Origin: an uncultured Clostridia bacterium
GTDB taxonomy: Bacteria > Bacillota > Clostridia > Oscillospirales > Ruminococcaceae
Length of the DNA: 64,000 nt
Reading direction: 5' to 3'
Assembly: GCA_947626755.1 (NCBI GenBank)
Contig: CANQTP010000006.1
Location: 1 to 64,000, forward strand
This document shows, piece by piece, positions 29,130 to 37,336 of the stretch. A model generated the notes under the pieces. That model did no database searches, was not told the DNA's origin, and was given only the letters and a program-made list of their open reading frames with translations. Every line of letters begins with the position of its first letter. The stretch's first letter is position 1. The position numbers and the translations under genes were made by a program.

Positions 29130-31001
29130 ATGAGCTATTTTATAGATTCTTACGATGTAGCCGTTATCGGCGCAGGTCATGCGGGTATAGAAGCCGCACT
29201 TGCCGCCGCTCGGCTCGGGGCAAAAACTTTGCTGTTTACAATTTCACTTGACAATGTTGCAAATATGCCCTGCAATCCCTCTATCGGCGGAACTGCAAAG
29301 GGACATCTTGTCCGTGAGATCGACGCCCTCGGTGGGGAAATGGGAAAAGCCGCTGACGCGTGCTTTATTCAGAGTCGTATGCTCAACAGGGGAAAAGGTC
29401 CTGCCGTCCACAGCCTGCGTGTTCAGGCGGATAGAGTCAAATACCACAATCATATGAAGCATATCTGTGAAATGCAGGAAAATCTTTGTCTCAAACAAGC
29501 GGAAGTTACCGAGATCCGCCTTGAAAACGGAAAAGTTTCCTCCATAGTTACCGCTCTCGGCGGCGAATATAAGGTCAAGACTGCAATAATTGCCACAGGT
29601 ACATACCTGAAAGGACGTATTTATGTCGGAGATGTGTCCTACGAAAGCGGTCCAGATTCCACTTTGCCCTCAAAGGGGCTTTCCGACAGCCTGAAAAGTA
29701 TCGGCGTGAAACTGCGAAGATTCAAGACAGGAACTCCAAGCAGAGTTCACCGCCGTTCCATAAATTTTGACGTTCTGGAAAAGCAGAACGGTGACGAGGA
29801 TATTCAGCCCTTTTCTTTTGAGACCGAAAAGGACGGCTTGAAAAATATCGTTTCCTGCTATATTGCCTACACCAACGAGGAAACGCACAAAGTTATCCGC
29901 GACAATATCCACCGTTCGCCTATGTATTCGGGAAAGGTCGAGGGCGTGGGTCCGAGGTATTGTCCGTCCATTGAAGATAAAATTGTCAGATTTGCCGACC
30001 GTTCAAGGCATCAGCTTTTTATTGAACCCATGGGTCTTGACACGGACGAATACTATCTACAGGGAATGTCCTCATCTCTGCCCGAAGATGTGCAGATTGC
30101 GTTTCTGCATACGATAAAAGGTCTTGAAAATGTGGAGATCATGCGAAACGCTTATGCTATCGAATATGATTGCTGCGATCCGCGGGATCTGCGGCATACT
30201 CTGGAATTCAAAAATATAGGCGGGCTTTTCGGTGCGGGACAGTTCAACGGAACTTCCGGTTACGAGGAAGCCGCCGCTCAGGGACTTATTGCGGGAATAA
30301 ACGCCGCACGTTACTGCAAAGGTCAGGAGGGGATAACTCTTTCCCGTTCTTCCTCCTACATTGGAACGCTTATTGACGATCTTGTTATAAAAGGCTGCTC
30401 CGACCCTTACAGAATGATGACTTCAAGAAGCGAGTACCGTCTCATTCTCCGTCAGGACAACGCGGACGAACGTCTTACTCCCATAGGTCACGAGGTGGGA
30501 CTCATTTCCGAGGAACGCTATGAGAAATTCCTTGAAAAGCAGCGACTTATCAGGGAAGAAATAAAGCGCGTAAAAGAAAAGACAATTTCCCCGTGTGAAA
30601 AGCTGAATGCGCTTCTTGAAGAAAGGGGAACTGCTCCGCTTTCTTCGGGGATAAAGATGTCGGAACTTATAAAACGTCCGCAGATCTCCTATCAGGATCT
30701 GGCGGAATTTGACGAGGAACGGAAACAACTTCCCGATGAAGTTGTTGAACAGGTAAATTTGCAGATAGAATACGAGGGATATATTTCCCGACAGATGCAG
30801 GAAGTGGAACACGTCCGCAAATTAGAGGAAAAAACGCTTCCGAAAGATTTTGATTACAAACAGATAAAGGGACTTTCCTTGGAAGCACAGGAAAAACTCA
30901 ACCGCGTTCAGCCTGAAAATGTAGGTCAGGCAGGACGAATTTCGGGAGTTTCCCCCGCAGACGTAAGTGTATTGGTCATCTGGCTTGCAGGACAAGCATA
31001 A
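29130..31001 (+). CDS. mnmG: tRNA uridine-5-carboxymethylaminomethyl modification enzyme MnmG
   Basis: This 623-residue FAD enzyme is the partner of MnmE in U34 modification. The FAD motif VIGAGHAGIEAALAAARLG is at about 13-31. PCNPSIGGTAKGHLVREIDALGG and the C-terminal SRSEYRLILRQDNAD region follow, all typical. AAAGGACTG precedes the ATG. It ends at a parS site. Confidence 0.97.
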   Translation: MSYFIDSYDVAVIGAGHAGIEAALAAARLGAKTLLFTISLDNVANMPCNPSIGGTAKGHLVREIDALGGEMGKAADACFIQSRMLNRGKGPAVHSLRVQADRVKYHNHMKHICEMQENLCLKQAEVTEIRLENGKVSSIVTALGGEYKVKTAIIATGTYLKGRIYVGDVSYESGPDSTLPSKGLSDSLKSIGVKLRRFKTGTPSRVHRRSINFDVLEKQNGDEDIQPFSFETEKDGLKNIVSCYIAYTNEETHKVIRDNIHRSPMYSGKVEGVGPRYCPSIEDKIVRFADRSRHQLFIEPMGLDTDEYYLQGMSSSLPEDVQIAFLHTIKGLENVEIMRNAYAIEYDCCDPRDLRHTLEFKNIGGLFGAGQFNGTSGYEEAAAQGLIAGINAARYCKGQEGITLSRSSSYIGTLIDDLVIKGCSDPYRMMTSRSEYRLILRQDNADERLTPIGHEVGLISEERYEKFLEKQRLIREEIKRVKEKTISPCEKLNALLEERGTAPLSSGIKMSELIKRPQISYQDLAEFDEERKQLPDEVVEQVNLQIEYEGYISRQMQEVEHVRKLEEKTLPKDFDYKQIKGLSLEAQEKLNRVQPENVGQAGRISGVSPADVSVLVIWLAGQA

Positions 31002-31017
31002 TGTTCCACGTGGAACA
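31002..31017. promoter_or_regulatory. parS: parS site (perfect)
   Basis: TGTTCCACGTGGAACA begins on the base directly after the mnmG stop codon and lies before rsmG. Confidence 0.85.
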
Positions 31018-31035
31018 ATTTCGGGTGGTGTTGAA

Positions 31036-31743
31036 ATGCTTTTGAAATATAATGAATTTGCGGAGATATTTGCAGGCGAGGGAATGGATATTTCCGCGGA
31101 GATGTACGGAAAGTTTGAAATTTATGCCCGCTTGCTTGTGGAGTGGAACGAAAAAATGAATCTTACGGGGATCACCGACCCGCGGGGAATTGCACTGAAA
31201 CATTTCCTTGACAGTGTGATCCCACTTAAATTTCTGAATGTTCCCGAAGGTGCAAAGTTAATTGATGTTGGAACGGGCGCGGGATTTCCCGGACTGCCTA
31301 TGAAGATTTACCGCCCCGACATAAAACTTACGCTTCTTGACAGCTTAAACAAGCGGGTGAATTTCCTTTCCGAAGTCTGCAAGGAAGCGGAGATCAATGC
31401 GGATTGTATTCACGAGCGTGCAGAAATTGGAGGACGTTCCGAAAAGTATCGGGAAAAGTTCGATATTGCCGCCGCCCGTGCAGTTGCTTCAATGCCTGTT
31501 CTGGCGGAATATTGTCTGCCGTATGTGAAAGTCGGCGGAGTTTTCTGCGCATTGAAAGGTCCTAACGAGGACATAAAAGCAGGGGAGTCGGCGGTAAAAA
31601 TTCTGGGCGGGGAAATTTCCGAAGTAAAGGAGTATTCCCTGCCTGACGGCGATAAACGCGTTCTTGCAGTAATAGGAAAGGTTTCAGAAACGCCCGACAA
31701 ATACCCCAGAAACAGCGGACAAATTTCAAAAAAAGCGCTTTGA
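31036..31743 (+). CDS. rsmG: 16S rRNA (guanine-527-N7)-methyltransferase RsmG
   Basis: This 235-residue SAM-dependent enzyme methylates G527 of 16S rRNA, and its loss gives low-level streptomycin resistance. EWNEKMNLTGI, the SAM motif LIDVGTGAGFPGLPMKI and AARAVASMPVLAEYCLPYVK are diagnostic. The track start (30967) would translate the parS site. ATG at 31036 after GGGTGGTG is preferred. Confidence 0.95.
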   Translation: MLLKYNEFAEIFAGEGMDISAEMYGKFEIYARLLVEWNEKMNLTGITDPRGIALKHFLDSVIPLKFLNVPEGAKLIDVGTGAGFPGLPMKIYRPDIKLTLLDSLNKRVNFLSEVCKEAEINADCIHERAEIGGRSEKYREKFDIAAARAVASMPVLAEYCLPYVKVGGVFCALKGPNEDIKAGESAVKILGGEISEVKEYSLPDGDKRVLAVIGKVSETPDKYPRNSGQISKKAL

Positions 31744-31841
31744 AAAATTTATAAAAACAGCGGATTCCGACATAATTTTCCCGAAAAACGCGGTAAAATG
31801 GTTTCAGAAGAAAAACCATGACGTTAAAAGGAAGTGTTGAA

Positions 31842-32636
31842 ATGCCGCTGTTTTTAAAAGAAAAGGTCATAAACAAGGTCATTCAGGTAGATGTTGACAG
31901 GATAGAACCTAACCCCTATCAGCCGAGACACGATTTTGAGGGCTTGGAAGAACTTGCGCAAAGTATCCGCCAGAACGGAATTTTGCAGCCGCTGACGATC
32001 CGTCGGGAAAATGATAAATTTCAGCTTGTGGCAGGGGAAAGGCGTTTGCGGGCAGCGAAGCTTGCGGGACTCACAAGCGTGCCATGTATACAAATGGAAA
32101 TGACGGGACGAAATTCCGCCATGATGGCGTTGATTGAAAATATCCAGCGTCAGGAACTTTCGGTTTTTGACGAAGCGGAAGCCATAGCGAAACTTATCGA
32201 CTATTACGGAATGACGCAGGAGGACGCGGCTATAAAGCTTGGAAAATCCCAGTCCACAATTGCAAATAAGCTGCGTTTGCTGAAACTTCCCGAAACTGTT
32301 CGGAAAAAGATATATGAATACGGTCTAACCGAACGTCACGCGCGGGCGATGCTGAAACTTGATTCCGAGGAAAAGCAGCTTGAAGCCGCAGAAACAATAC
32401 ATAAGCGCGGGCTTAACGTCACTGCCGCGGAAAATCTCATTGAAAGTATGCTTGAAAAGCAGAAAGAAGCGGAAAGTTTCAGGAAGCGCAGTGTGGTTTT
32501 CAAGGACGTGCGTCTGTTCGTGAACACCATAAACAAAGCCGTTGAAATGATGAAAGCCGCGGGTATAAACGCGGATTCAAGGAAAATTCAGGACGATGAT
32601 TTTATAGAATATATTGTTCGCATACCCACAAAATAA
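31842..32636 (+). CDS. noc: Nucleoid occlusion protein Noc (ParB paralog)
   Basis: A 264-residue ParB-family CTP switch protein keeps division off the nucleoid. NPYQPRHDF, the CTP motif GERRLRAAKL and ENIQRQELS are followed by the HTH LGKSQSTIANKLRLLK. The four specificity positions that separate Noc from ParB read Q, K, K, R here, the Noc set, whereas ParB at 32674 has R first and G last. ATG at 31842, 7 bases after AAAGGAAG, is preferred over 31818. It ends at a terminator shared with parB. No Noc-binding palindrome was seen in the window. Confidence 0.88.
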   Translation: MPLFLKEKVINKVIQVDVDRIEPNPYQPRHDFEGLEELAQSIRQNGILQPLTIRRENDKFQLVAGERRLRAAKLAGLTSVPCIQMEMTGRNSAMMALIENIQRQELSVFDEAEAIAKLIDYYGMTQEDAAIKLGKSQSTIANKLRLLKLPETVRKKIYEYGLTERHARAMLKLDSEEKQLEAAETIHKRGLNVTAAENLIESMLEKQKEAESFRKRSVVFKDVRLFVNTINKAVEMMKAAGINADSRKIQDDDFIEYIVRIPTK

Positions 32637-32669
32637 AAAAAGCAGCCGCGAAAAACGGCTGCTTTTTTG
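32636..32669. terminator. Bidirectional terminator between noc and parB
   Basis: A AGCAGCCG/CGGCTGCT hairpin (32641-32663) is flanked by A6 on the left and T6 on the right, so it can stop both convergent transcripts. Confidence 0.8.
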
Positions 32670-32673
32670 TCTA

Positions 32674-33543
32674 TCAATACATTGTAAGTTTGTCGGCAAT
32701 TTCGGAAAGGTCGTCCTGATTGTAAAAATCAATTGTAATACTTCCCGATTCGCCATTTTTTGAAACGATACGGACTTTCTTTTGCAGATGCTTTTCAAGA
32801 CTCAGCTGCATTTCGGTAAGGAAGTTCATATTCTGCCGCTGCTCTTTTTCCTTGGCAGGGGAACTGCTTTCGGGAGCGTTCTCCTCGGACTTCTTGGAAA
32901 GTGCTTTTTCAATGTCGCGGACGGTCATTTTCCCCGAAGAAGCGGCTTTTGCAATTGAGATCATCTCTTCCTCGGTCTCTGCGGCGGCGATGGCTTTTGC
33001 CTGTCCAACGGAAATATCGCCTTTCCGCAGCATATTTATCAGTTCTTCGGGAAGATTCAGCAGTCTTACGAAATTTGCAATAGTGGAACGCGACTTTCCG
33101 AGAGTTTTTGCAAGCTGATCCTGAGTCATATTATACTGATCCATTAAAGTGCGGTACGCGGAAGCTTCTTCCACGGGGTTCAGATCCTCGCGCTGGATAT
33201 TTTCGATAAGCGCGATCTGGGCTGTTTCGGAATCGGTAAATTCTTTAATTATAGCAGGAACTTCACTAAGTCCCAGCATACGGCAGGCGCGCCAACGGCG
33301 TTCTCCCGCGACTATCTGATAACCCGAACCAAGTGGGCGGACGATTATCGGCTGAATAAGTCCGTGTTCGCGGATACTGTCCGCAAGTTCCTGAATGGCG
33401 GCTTCGTTGAAATCCTGCCGCGGCTGATTCTTGTTAGGCTCGATCTCGGACATTCGCAGGGTGCGGGTGCTGTCGCTGTTGTCGCTGCTGTTGTCCCCGA
33501 AAAGTGCTTCAAGACCGCTGCCTAATGATTTTTTATCTGCCAT
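32674..33543 (-). CDS. parB: Chromosome partitioning protein ParB (Spo0J)
   Basis: A 289-residue ParB binds parS, spreads as a CTP-dependent clamp and recruits SMC. KSLGSGLEALFG, NKNQPRQDF, GERRWRACRML and ENIQREDLNP are followed by the HTH LGKSRSTIANFVRLL, then a linker and a C-terminal dimerisation domain with KVRIVSKNGESGSITIDFY. It lies 42 bp after parA on the same strand, with a parS in the gap. Confidence 0.95.
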   Translation of the reverse strand: MADKKSLGSGLEALFGDNSSDNSDSTRTLRMSEIEPNKNQPRQDFNEAAIQELADSIREHGLIQPIIVRPLGSGYQIVAGERRWRACRMLGLSEVPAIIKEFTDSETAQIALIENIQREDLNPVEEASAYRTLMDQYNMTQDQLAKTLGKSRSTIANFVRLLNLPEELINMLRKGDISVGQAKAIAAAETEEEMISIAKAASSGKMTVRDIEKALSKKSEENAPESSSPAKEKEQRQNMNFLTEMQLSLEKHLQKKVRIVSKNGESGSITIDFYNQDDLSEIADKLTMY

Positions 33544-33566
33544 GTTCCTGTTCCTTTCTTTCAGAA

Positions 33567-33582
33567 TGTTCCACGTGGAACA
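33567..33582. promoter_or_regulatory. parS: parS site (perfect), between parA and parB
   Basis: TGTTCCACGTGGAACA lies in the 42-bp parA-parB gap, immediately before the parB ribosome-binding site. Confidence 0.85.
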
Positions 33583-33585
33583 TTT

Positions 33586-34377
33586 TTATTTTGCCGTGTT
33601 CTGCTTTTCCGCTGCCTTTCGGCGTTTCAGAAATTCTGCCGTGAATGCTTCATATGCTTCCGCGCCTTTGGAGGACTTGTCGTAGTAAATTACAGGCTTT
33701 CCGAAACTTGGAGCTTCGCTTATGCGGACATTTCGGGGAATTACCGTGTTAAAAAGCTTGTTGGGGAAATATTTCTTTACTTCGTTTACAACCTGTGCGG
33801 TGAGGTTGAGACGGCTGTCATACATGGTGAAAAGTATTCCTTCAACGTCTATGGTGGGATTGTGCCGCTGCTTTACAAGGCGTATGGATTCTATCAGCTG
33901 GGAAAGTCCTTCCATGGAGAAGTATTCGCAAGTCATGGGAATAAGCACCGTATCGCAGGCGCAAAGCGCGTTTATCGGGATAAGCGACAGGGACGGGGGA
34001 CAGTCAAGAAGTATGTAGTCGTAGTCTTGTTTTATGGTGAGAAGCTGCATTTTCATGCGCTTATGCATATTATCAACTTCGATAAGTTCAATATCCGCAG
34101 CCGCAAGCGATGATGTAGAGGGTACAAGGGAAACGTTCTTGAATTCGGTTTTTATAACGGCGTCCTGTATTCTGCGGAGACCGAGCAGGACTTCATATGT
34201 GGAGACTTCCACTGATTTCTTTTTTATGCCGAAGCTGCTGGTGGTGTTTCCCTGCGCGTCCATATCCACGCAGAGGACTTTTTTATTTTTCTGTCCCAGA
34301 CAGGCGGCAAAGTTCACGACTGTTGTGGATTTTCCAACGCCGCCTTTCTGGTTTGCCACCGCGATTATTACTGCCAT
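33586..34377 (-). CDS. parA: Chromosome partitioning ATPase ParA (Soj)
   Basis: This 263-residue Walker-type ATPase segregates ParB-parS complexes and modulates DnaA. The deviant Walker A KGGVGKSTT follows IIAVANQ, with DMDAQGNTT and LLDCPPSLSL after it. The track start at 34395 includes the ribosome-binding site. ATG at 34377 after AAAGGACGGAG is preferred. parA-parB points opposite to noc, unlike B. subtilis. Confidence 0.95.
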   Translation of the reverse strand: MAVIIAVANQKGGVGKSTTVVNFAACLGQKNKKVLCVDMDAQGNTTSSFGIKKKSVEVSTYEVLLGLRRIQDAVIKTEFKNVSLVPSTSSLAAADIELIEVDNMHKRMKMQLLTIKQDYDYILLDCPPSLSLIPINALCACDTVLIPMTCEYFSMEGLSQLIESIRLVKQRHNPTIDVEGILFTMYDSRLNLTAQVVNEVKKYFPNKLFNTVIPRNVRISEAPSFGKPVIYYDKSSKGAEAYEAFTAEFLKRRKAAEKQNTAK

Positions 34378-34408
34378 TATGCTCCGTCCTTTCATTCATA
34401 ATAAACCT

Positions 34409-34437
34409 ATTATACCACACTTTTATATATATTGCAA
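34409..34437 (-). promoter_or_regulatory. Promoter for parA-parB
   Basis: TTGCAA and TATAAT on the minus strand with a 17-bp spacer lie about 30 bp before the parA start. Confidence 0.65.
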
Positions 34438-34454
34438 GCAAAATTTATAGTTAT

Positions 34455-34626
34455 AGAGTTGAGAGTTGAGAGGCAGGCTGAGCCTGCACCCAGTCAGACA
34501 ATGTTTAGTTATTTCCCGCCTAAGTATACCGTGCATTAAGTAAAGTTACATCTGCAAAAGCATTAAGTGCAGAAATATAAGTGTTTCTGCAATATCTCAA
34601 CTCTCCACTCTTAACTCTCAACTCTT
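34455..34626. repeat. Composite repeat upstream of the sigma factor gene
   Basis: A heptamer block and an inverted half-element (GGCAGGCTGAGCCTGC, CCTAAGTATACCGTGC) are followed by a second CTCAACT-type block. Together with the next repeat it fills most of the parA-sigma gap. Confidence 0.8.
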
Positions 34627-34653
34627 GTTAGAAAATGCTTATTATGATATAAT
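34625..34653 (+). promoter_or_regulatory. Promoter for the ECF sigma-serpin operon
   Basis: TTGTTA (34625-34630) and TATAAT (34648-34653) are 17 bp apart, beginning at the end of a heptamer repeat. The leader of ~180 nt would include a further half-element. An ECF-type autoregulated promoter was not recognised. Confidence 0.5.
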
Positions 34654-34708
34654 AAATTTATAAAAATATGTAAGATTTCCCTCTGAATGTTGTTATTATA
34701 AGTAGAGA

Positions 34709-34797
34709 GCAAAATCAGCTTTGCTTTATGCGCGATGTGTATAAAGTTGATTTAAACAAAATAAAACCTGAAAGGGTGCAGGCTCAGCCTGCTTGTT
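34709..34797. repeat. Half-element before the sigma factor gene
   Basis: A diverged half-element (CAGCTTTGCTTTATGCGCG ... GGGTGCAGGCTCAGCCTGC) is flanked by a short direct repeat, TTATTATAA-TAGA-AGCAAAATCAG, at ~34692 and ~34796. The latter resembles a target duplication of about 25 bp. Confidence 0.55.
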
Positions 34798-34837
34798 ATT
34801 ATAAATAGAAAGCAAAATTCAGCCTTGAGGTGAAATT

Positions 34838-35398
34838 ATGGACGATAAAGATATTATAAAAATGTACTGGGACAGGGATCAGCGGGCAATTTCCGAAACG
34901 TCGGTAAAGTACGGTCCTTACTGTACGGCAATTGCGGTGAATATCCTGAACGACCTGAGAGACGCCGAGGAATGCGTCAACGATACATATATAAATACTT
35001 GGGAAACTATCCCGCCCAATAAGCCCGTGATACTGTCGGCATTTCTCGGGAAAATTGTGAGAAACCTCTCTTTTAATAAGTATAAGCACGAACACAGACA
35101 GAAACGCGGCGGATTTGAGATAGAAATTATCCTTGACGAACTCTGCGAGATCGTTTCCGATACCGAAAATGTGGAGGACAGCGTTATCGGGAATGAACTT
35201 TCGGAAGCCGTGAATAGGTTTGTAAGCAAACTCCCCAGCGAAAAGCAGTATATTTTCGTCAGGCGGTATTGGTATTCCGACAGCCTGAAAACTATTGCGG
35301 GGAAATGCAGCCGCACGGAAAATTCCGTTTCCGTGGAGCTTAACCGTATCCGCGGGAAATTAAAAACCTACCTTAACGAAAGGGGTTATGACATATGA
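34838..35398 (+). CDS. ECF-type RNA polymerase sigma factor
   Basis: A 186-residue sigma-70 family member has region 2 (NDLRDAEECVNDTYINTWE, FLGKIVRNLSFNKYK) and region 4 (LPSEKQYIFVRRYWYSDSLKTIA, ENSVSVELNRIRGKLK) but no regions 1 and 3, as in ECF factors. TTGAGGTG precedes the ATG. Its stop overlaps the ATG of the serpin gene (ATGA), so the two proteins are translationally coupled and probably form a sigma/anti-sigma pair. Confidence 0.88.
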   Translation: MDDKDIIKMYWDRDQRAISETSVKYGPYCTAIAVNILNDLRDAEECVNDTYINTWETIPPNKPVILSAFLGKIVRNLSFNKYKHEHRQKRGGFEIEIILDELCEIVSDTENVEDSVIGNELSEAVNRFVSKLPSEKQYIFVRRYWYSDSLKTIAGKCSRTENSVSVELNRIRGKLKTYLNERGYDI

Positions 35399-37128
35399 AG
35401 AAGGAAAAATTCTACGAGATCCTCGGCGATCTGGACGAGAATATAATAAAAGCCGCCGAAACCCCTCCCGCAAGAAAAGCGAAATTTGCGTGGATAGGTT
35501 ACGGAACGGCTATTGCTGCCTGTGTTGCTCTTATTATAGGCATCGGAACTCTTGTAAAATATCCGAGCGATAATATTTCCACCGATACAACGATCCAACC
35601 TATTACAAGCGAAACTTCAGCTTCCGTGTCGGTGAATACCTTTACCGCACCGCCCGAAGAAACTTCCGTTACCGTGGCAGTGTCTTCCGAGACAACTGTT
35701 GAAACTTCGGAAACGCCTGCTGTTACAGAGTCCGAAACAGTCACGGCAATTCCCACAGCAACGGAGACTACAGCGAAAACAACAAATTCCGAAACTGCAA
35801 AAACGGAGACAATGGCAGCTTCCGAACCGCCGATTTCAGAAGTAACATCATATCTTCCTTTGACTCCCGAAAATTACATAAGCAATGAAAATATCATGAC
35901 TCTTGCTTCCGCAGAATATCCCGTAATGCCGCAGTATTCCGAGGAGGACAGAGAAGAACATAATACTTGGCTCACTGCCAGACGTGAGCTGCGGGATCAG
36001 CCCGAAATATATGCCGACTGTTTTGACGATTTCTTTATAAACAGTGCTAAAACTTTTCTTTCCGAAAGCAAAAACGGCAATAAAATTTATTCGCCCGTCA
36101 GTCTTTATGTTGCTCTTGGAATGTGCGCGGAGATAACCGAAGGCAATACAAGACAGCAGATACTTGACGCGCTTTCGCAGAATGATATGGATTTTCTCCG
36201 TAAATATGTAAAAGCCGTCTGGCTGTCAAATTATTCTGACGACGGACTTGCGGAATGTATCTTTGCGGATTCGCTCTGGACAAACAGCGAACTTGCCTAT
36301 GAGCAAAGCACCGTTGACTCTCTTGCGGAAAATTACTTTGCATCGGTCTTTTCGGGAGATCCGTGTTCTTACGAATATAACAAAATGTTTCAGGACTGGG
36401 TCAGCGAGCAGACAAAGGGTATGTTTATCCCCGCGTCGGACAGTGTAATGTCCCCCGAAATGGTGTTCACGCTTGCATCGACCGTATATTACAGCGGAAA
36501 ATGGGAAAGCAAATTCCGCGAAAGCGAAACAAGACCCGCCGTGTTCCATTCACCAAACGGCGATACGGAATGTGATTTTATGAATCAGACAACTGTCGAT
36601 GAATATTATTGGGGCGGCAAATTTGCAGCTATAGCGATGGATCTTGAATACAACGGCGGAATGCGGATAATTCTTCCCGATGAAGGAGTTGCCCCCGAGG
36701 AGCTTTTCAGCGATGAACAAGCTGTAAAATTTATGCTTGCGGATCGTCCTTCGTTATATCAGAGCAGAAAATATACGATGATAAATATTTCCGTACCGAA
36801 ATTTGATGTTTCTTCGGATATAGACCTTGAGGACGGACTCAGACAAATGGGGATCACCGATATATTTGACAGTACAAAGTCGGATTTTACCCCGCTTACA
36901 GACGATACGGACATTATAGAATTTGACGCTAAGCAAAATACCCGAGTCCTTATAGATGAAAACGGCTGCAAGGCTTCGGCGCTGACCGTAATGCCGGCAG
37001 CCGGTGCGGGAGAACCCGATGAGAAAGTTGATTTTATAGCCGACAGACCGTTCATATTTGAAATTGTCAGCGAAACAGGATTCCCGCTGTTTGTTGGTAT
37101 TGTTAATTTTCCAGCCGCCGCAAGCTAA
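35395..37128 (+). CDS. Membrane-anchored serpin with anti-sigma-like N-terminus
   Basis: A 577-residue protein with four parts: a short cytosolic segment (MKKEKFYEILGDLDENIIKAA) of the type seen in proteins encoded after clostridial ECF sigma genes, one membrane helix (~33-54), a Thr/Ser/Glu-rich linker (~60-155), and a complete extracellular serpin domain (~205-577). Serpin landmarks include IYSPVSLYVALGM, a breach-like VPKFDVSSDIDL, the reactive-centre hinge ENGCKASALT (from E522) and the closing FIADRPFIFEI. The hinge is Ala-rich enough for an inhibitory serpin. The scissile bond probably falls in the small residues PAAGAG, suggesting an elastase-like target, which is inference. Confidence 0.85.
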   Translation: MKKEKFYEILGDLDENIIKAAETPPARKAKFAWIGYGTAIAACVALIIGIGTLVKYPSDNISTDTTIQPITSETSASVSVNTFTAPPEETSVTVAVSSETTVETSETPAVTESETVTAIPTATETTAKTTNSETAKTETMAASEPPISEVTSYLPLTPENYISNENIMTLASAEYPVMPQYSEEDREEHNTWLTARRELRDQPEIYADCFDDFFINSAKTFLSESKNGNKIYSPVSLYVALGMCAEITEGNTRQQILDALSQNDMDFLRKYVKAVWLSNYSDDGLAECIFADSLWTNSELAYEQSTVDSLAENYFASVFSGDPCSYEYNKMFQDWVSEQTKGMFIPASDSVMSPEMVFTLASTVYYSGKWESKFRESETRPAVFHSPNGDTECDFMNQTTVDEYYWGGKFAAIAMDLEYNGGMRIILPDEGVAPEELFSDEQAVKFMLADRPSLYQSRKYTMINISVPKFDVSSDIDLEDGLRQMGITDIFDSTKSDFTPLTDDTDIIEFDAKQNTRVLIDENGCKASALTVMPAAGAGEPDEKVDFIADRPFIFEIVSETGFPLFVGIVNFPAAAS

Positions 37129-37136
37129 GGCTTTTT

Positions 37137-37330
37137 AGAGAGTTGAGAGCTGAGATATTGCAGAGACGGTTATATCATAGGTCTCAACTTTTTGCAGATT
37201 AAACTTTTCTTAATGCACGGTATACGTTAGACTGAAAATCACTAAAATTTGCCTGAAAGCGTGCAGGCTCAGCCTGCTCTCAACTCTCAACTCTTAACTC
37301 TCAACTCTTTTTCAGGCTCTCAACTCTTAC
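37137..37330. repeat. Composite repeat between serpin and sbcC
   Basis: A heptamer foldback block, one half-element (CACGGTATACGTTAG ... GCGTGCAGGCTCAGCCTGC) and a further CTCAACT-type block fill almost the whole gap between the convergent serpin and sbcC genes. Confidence 0.8.
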
Positions 37331-37336
37331 GAATGC

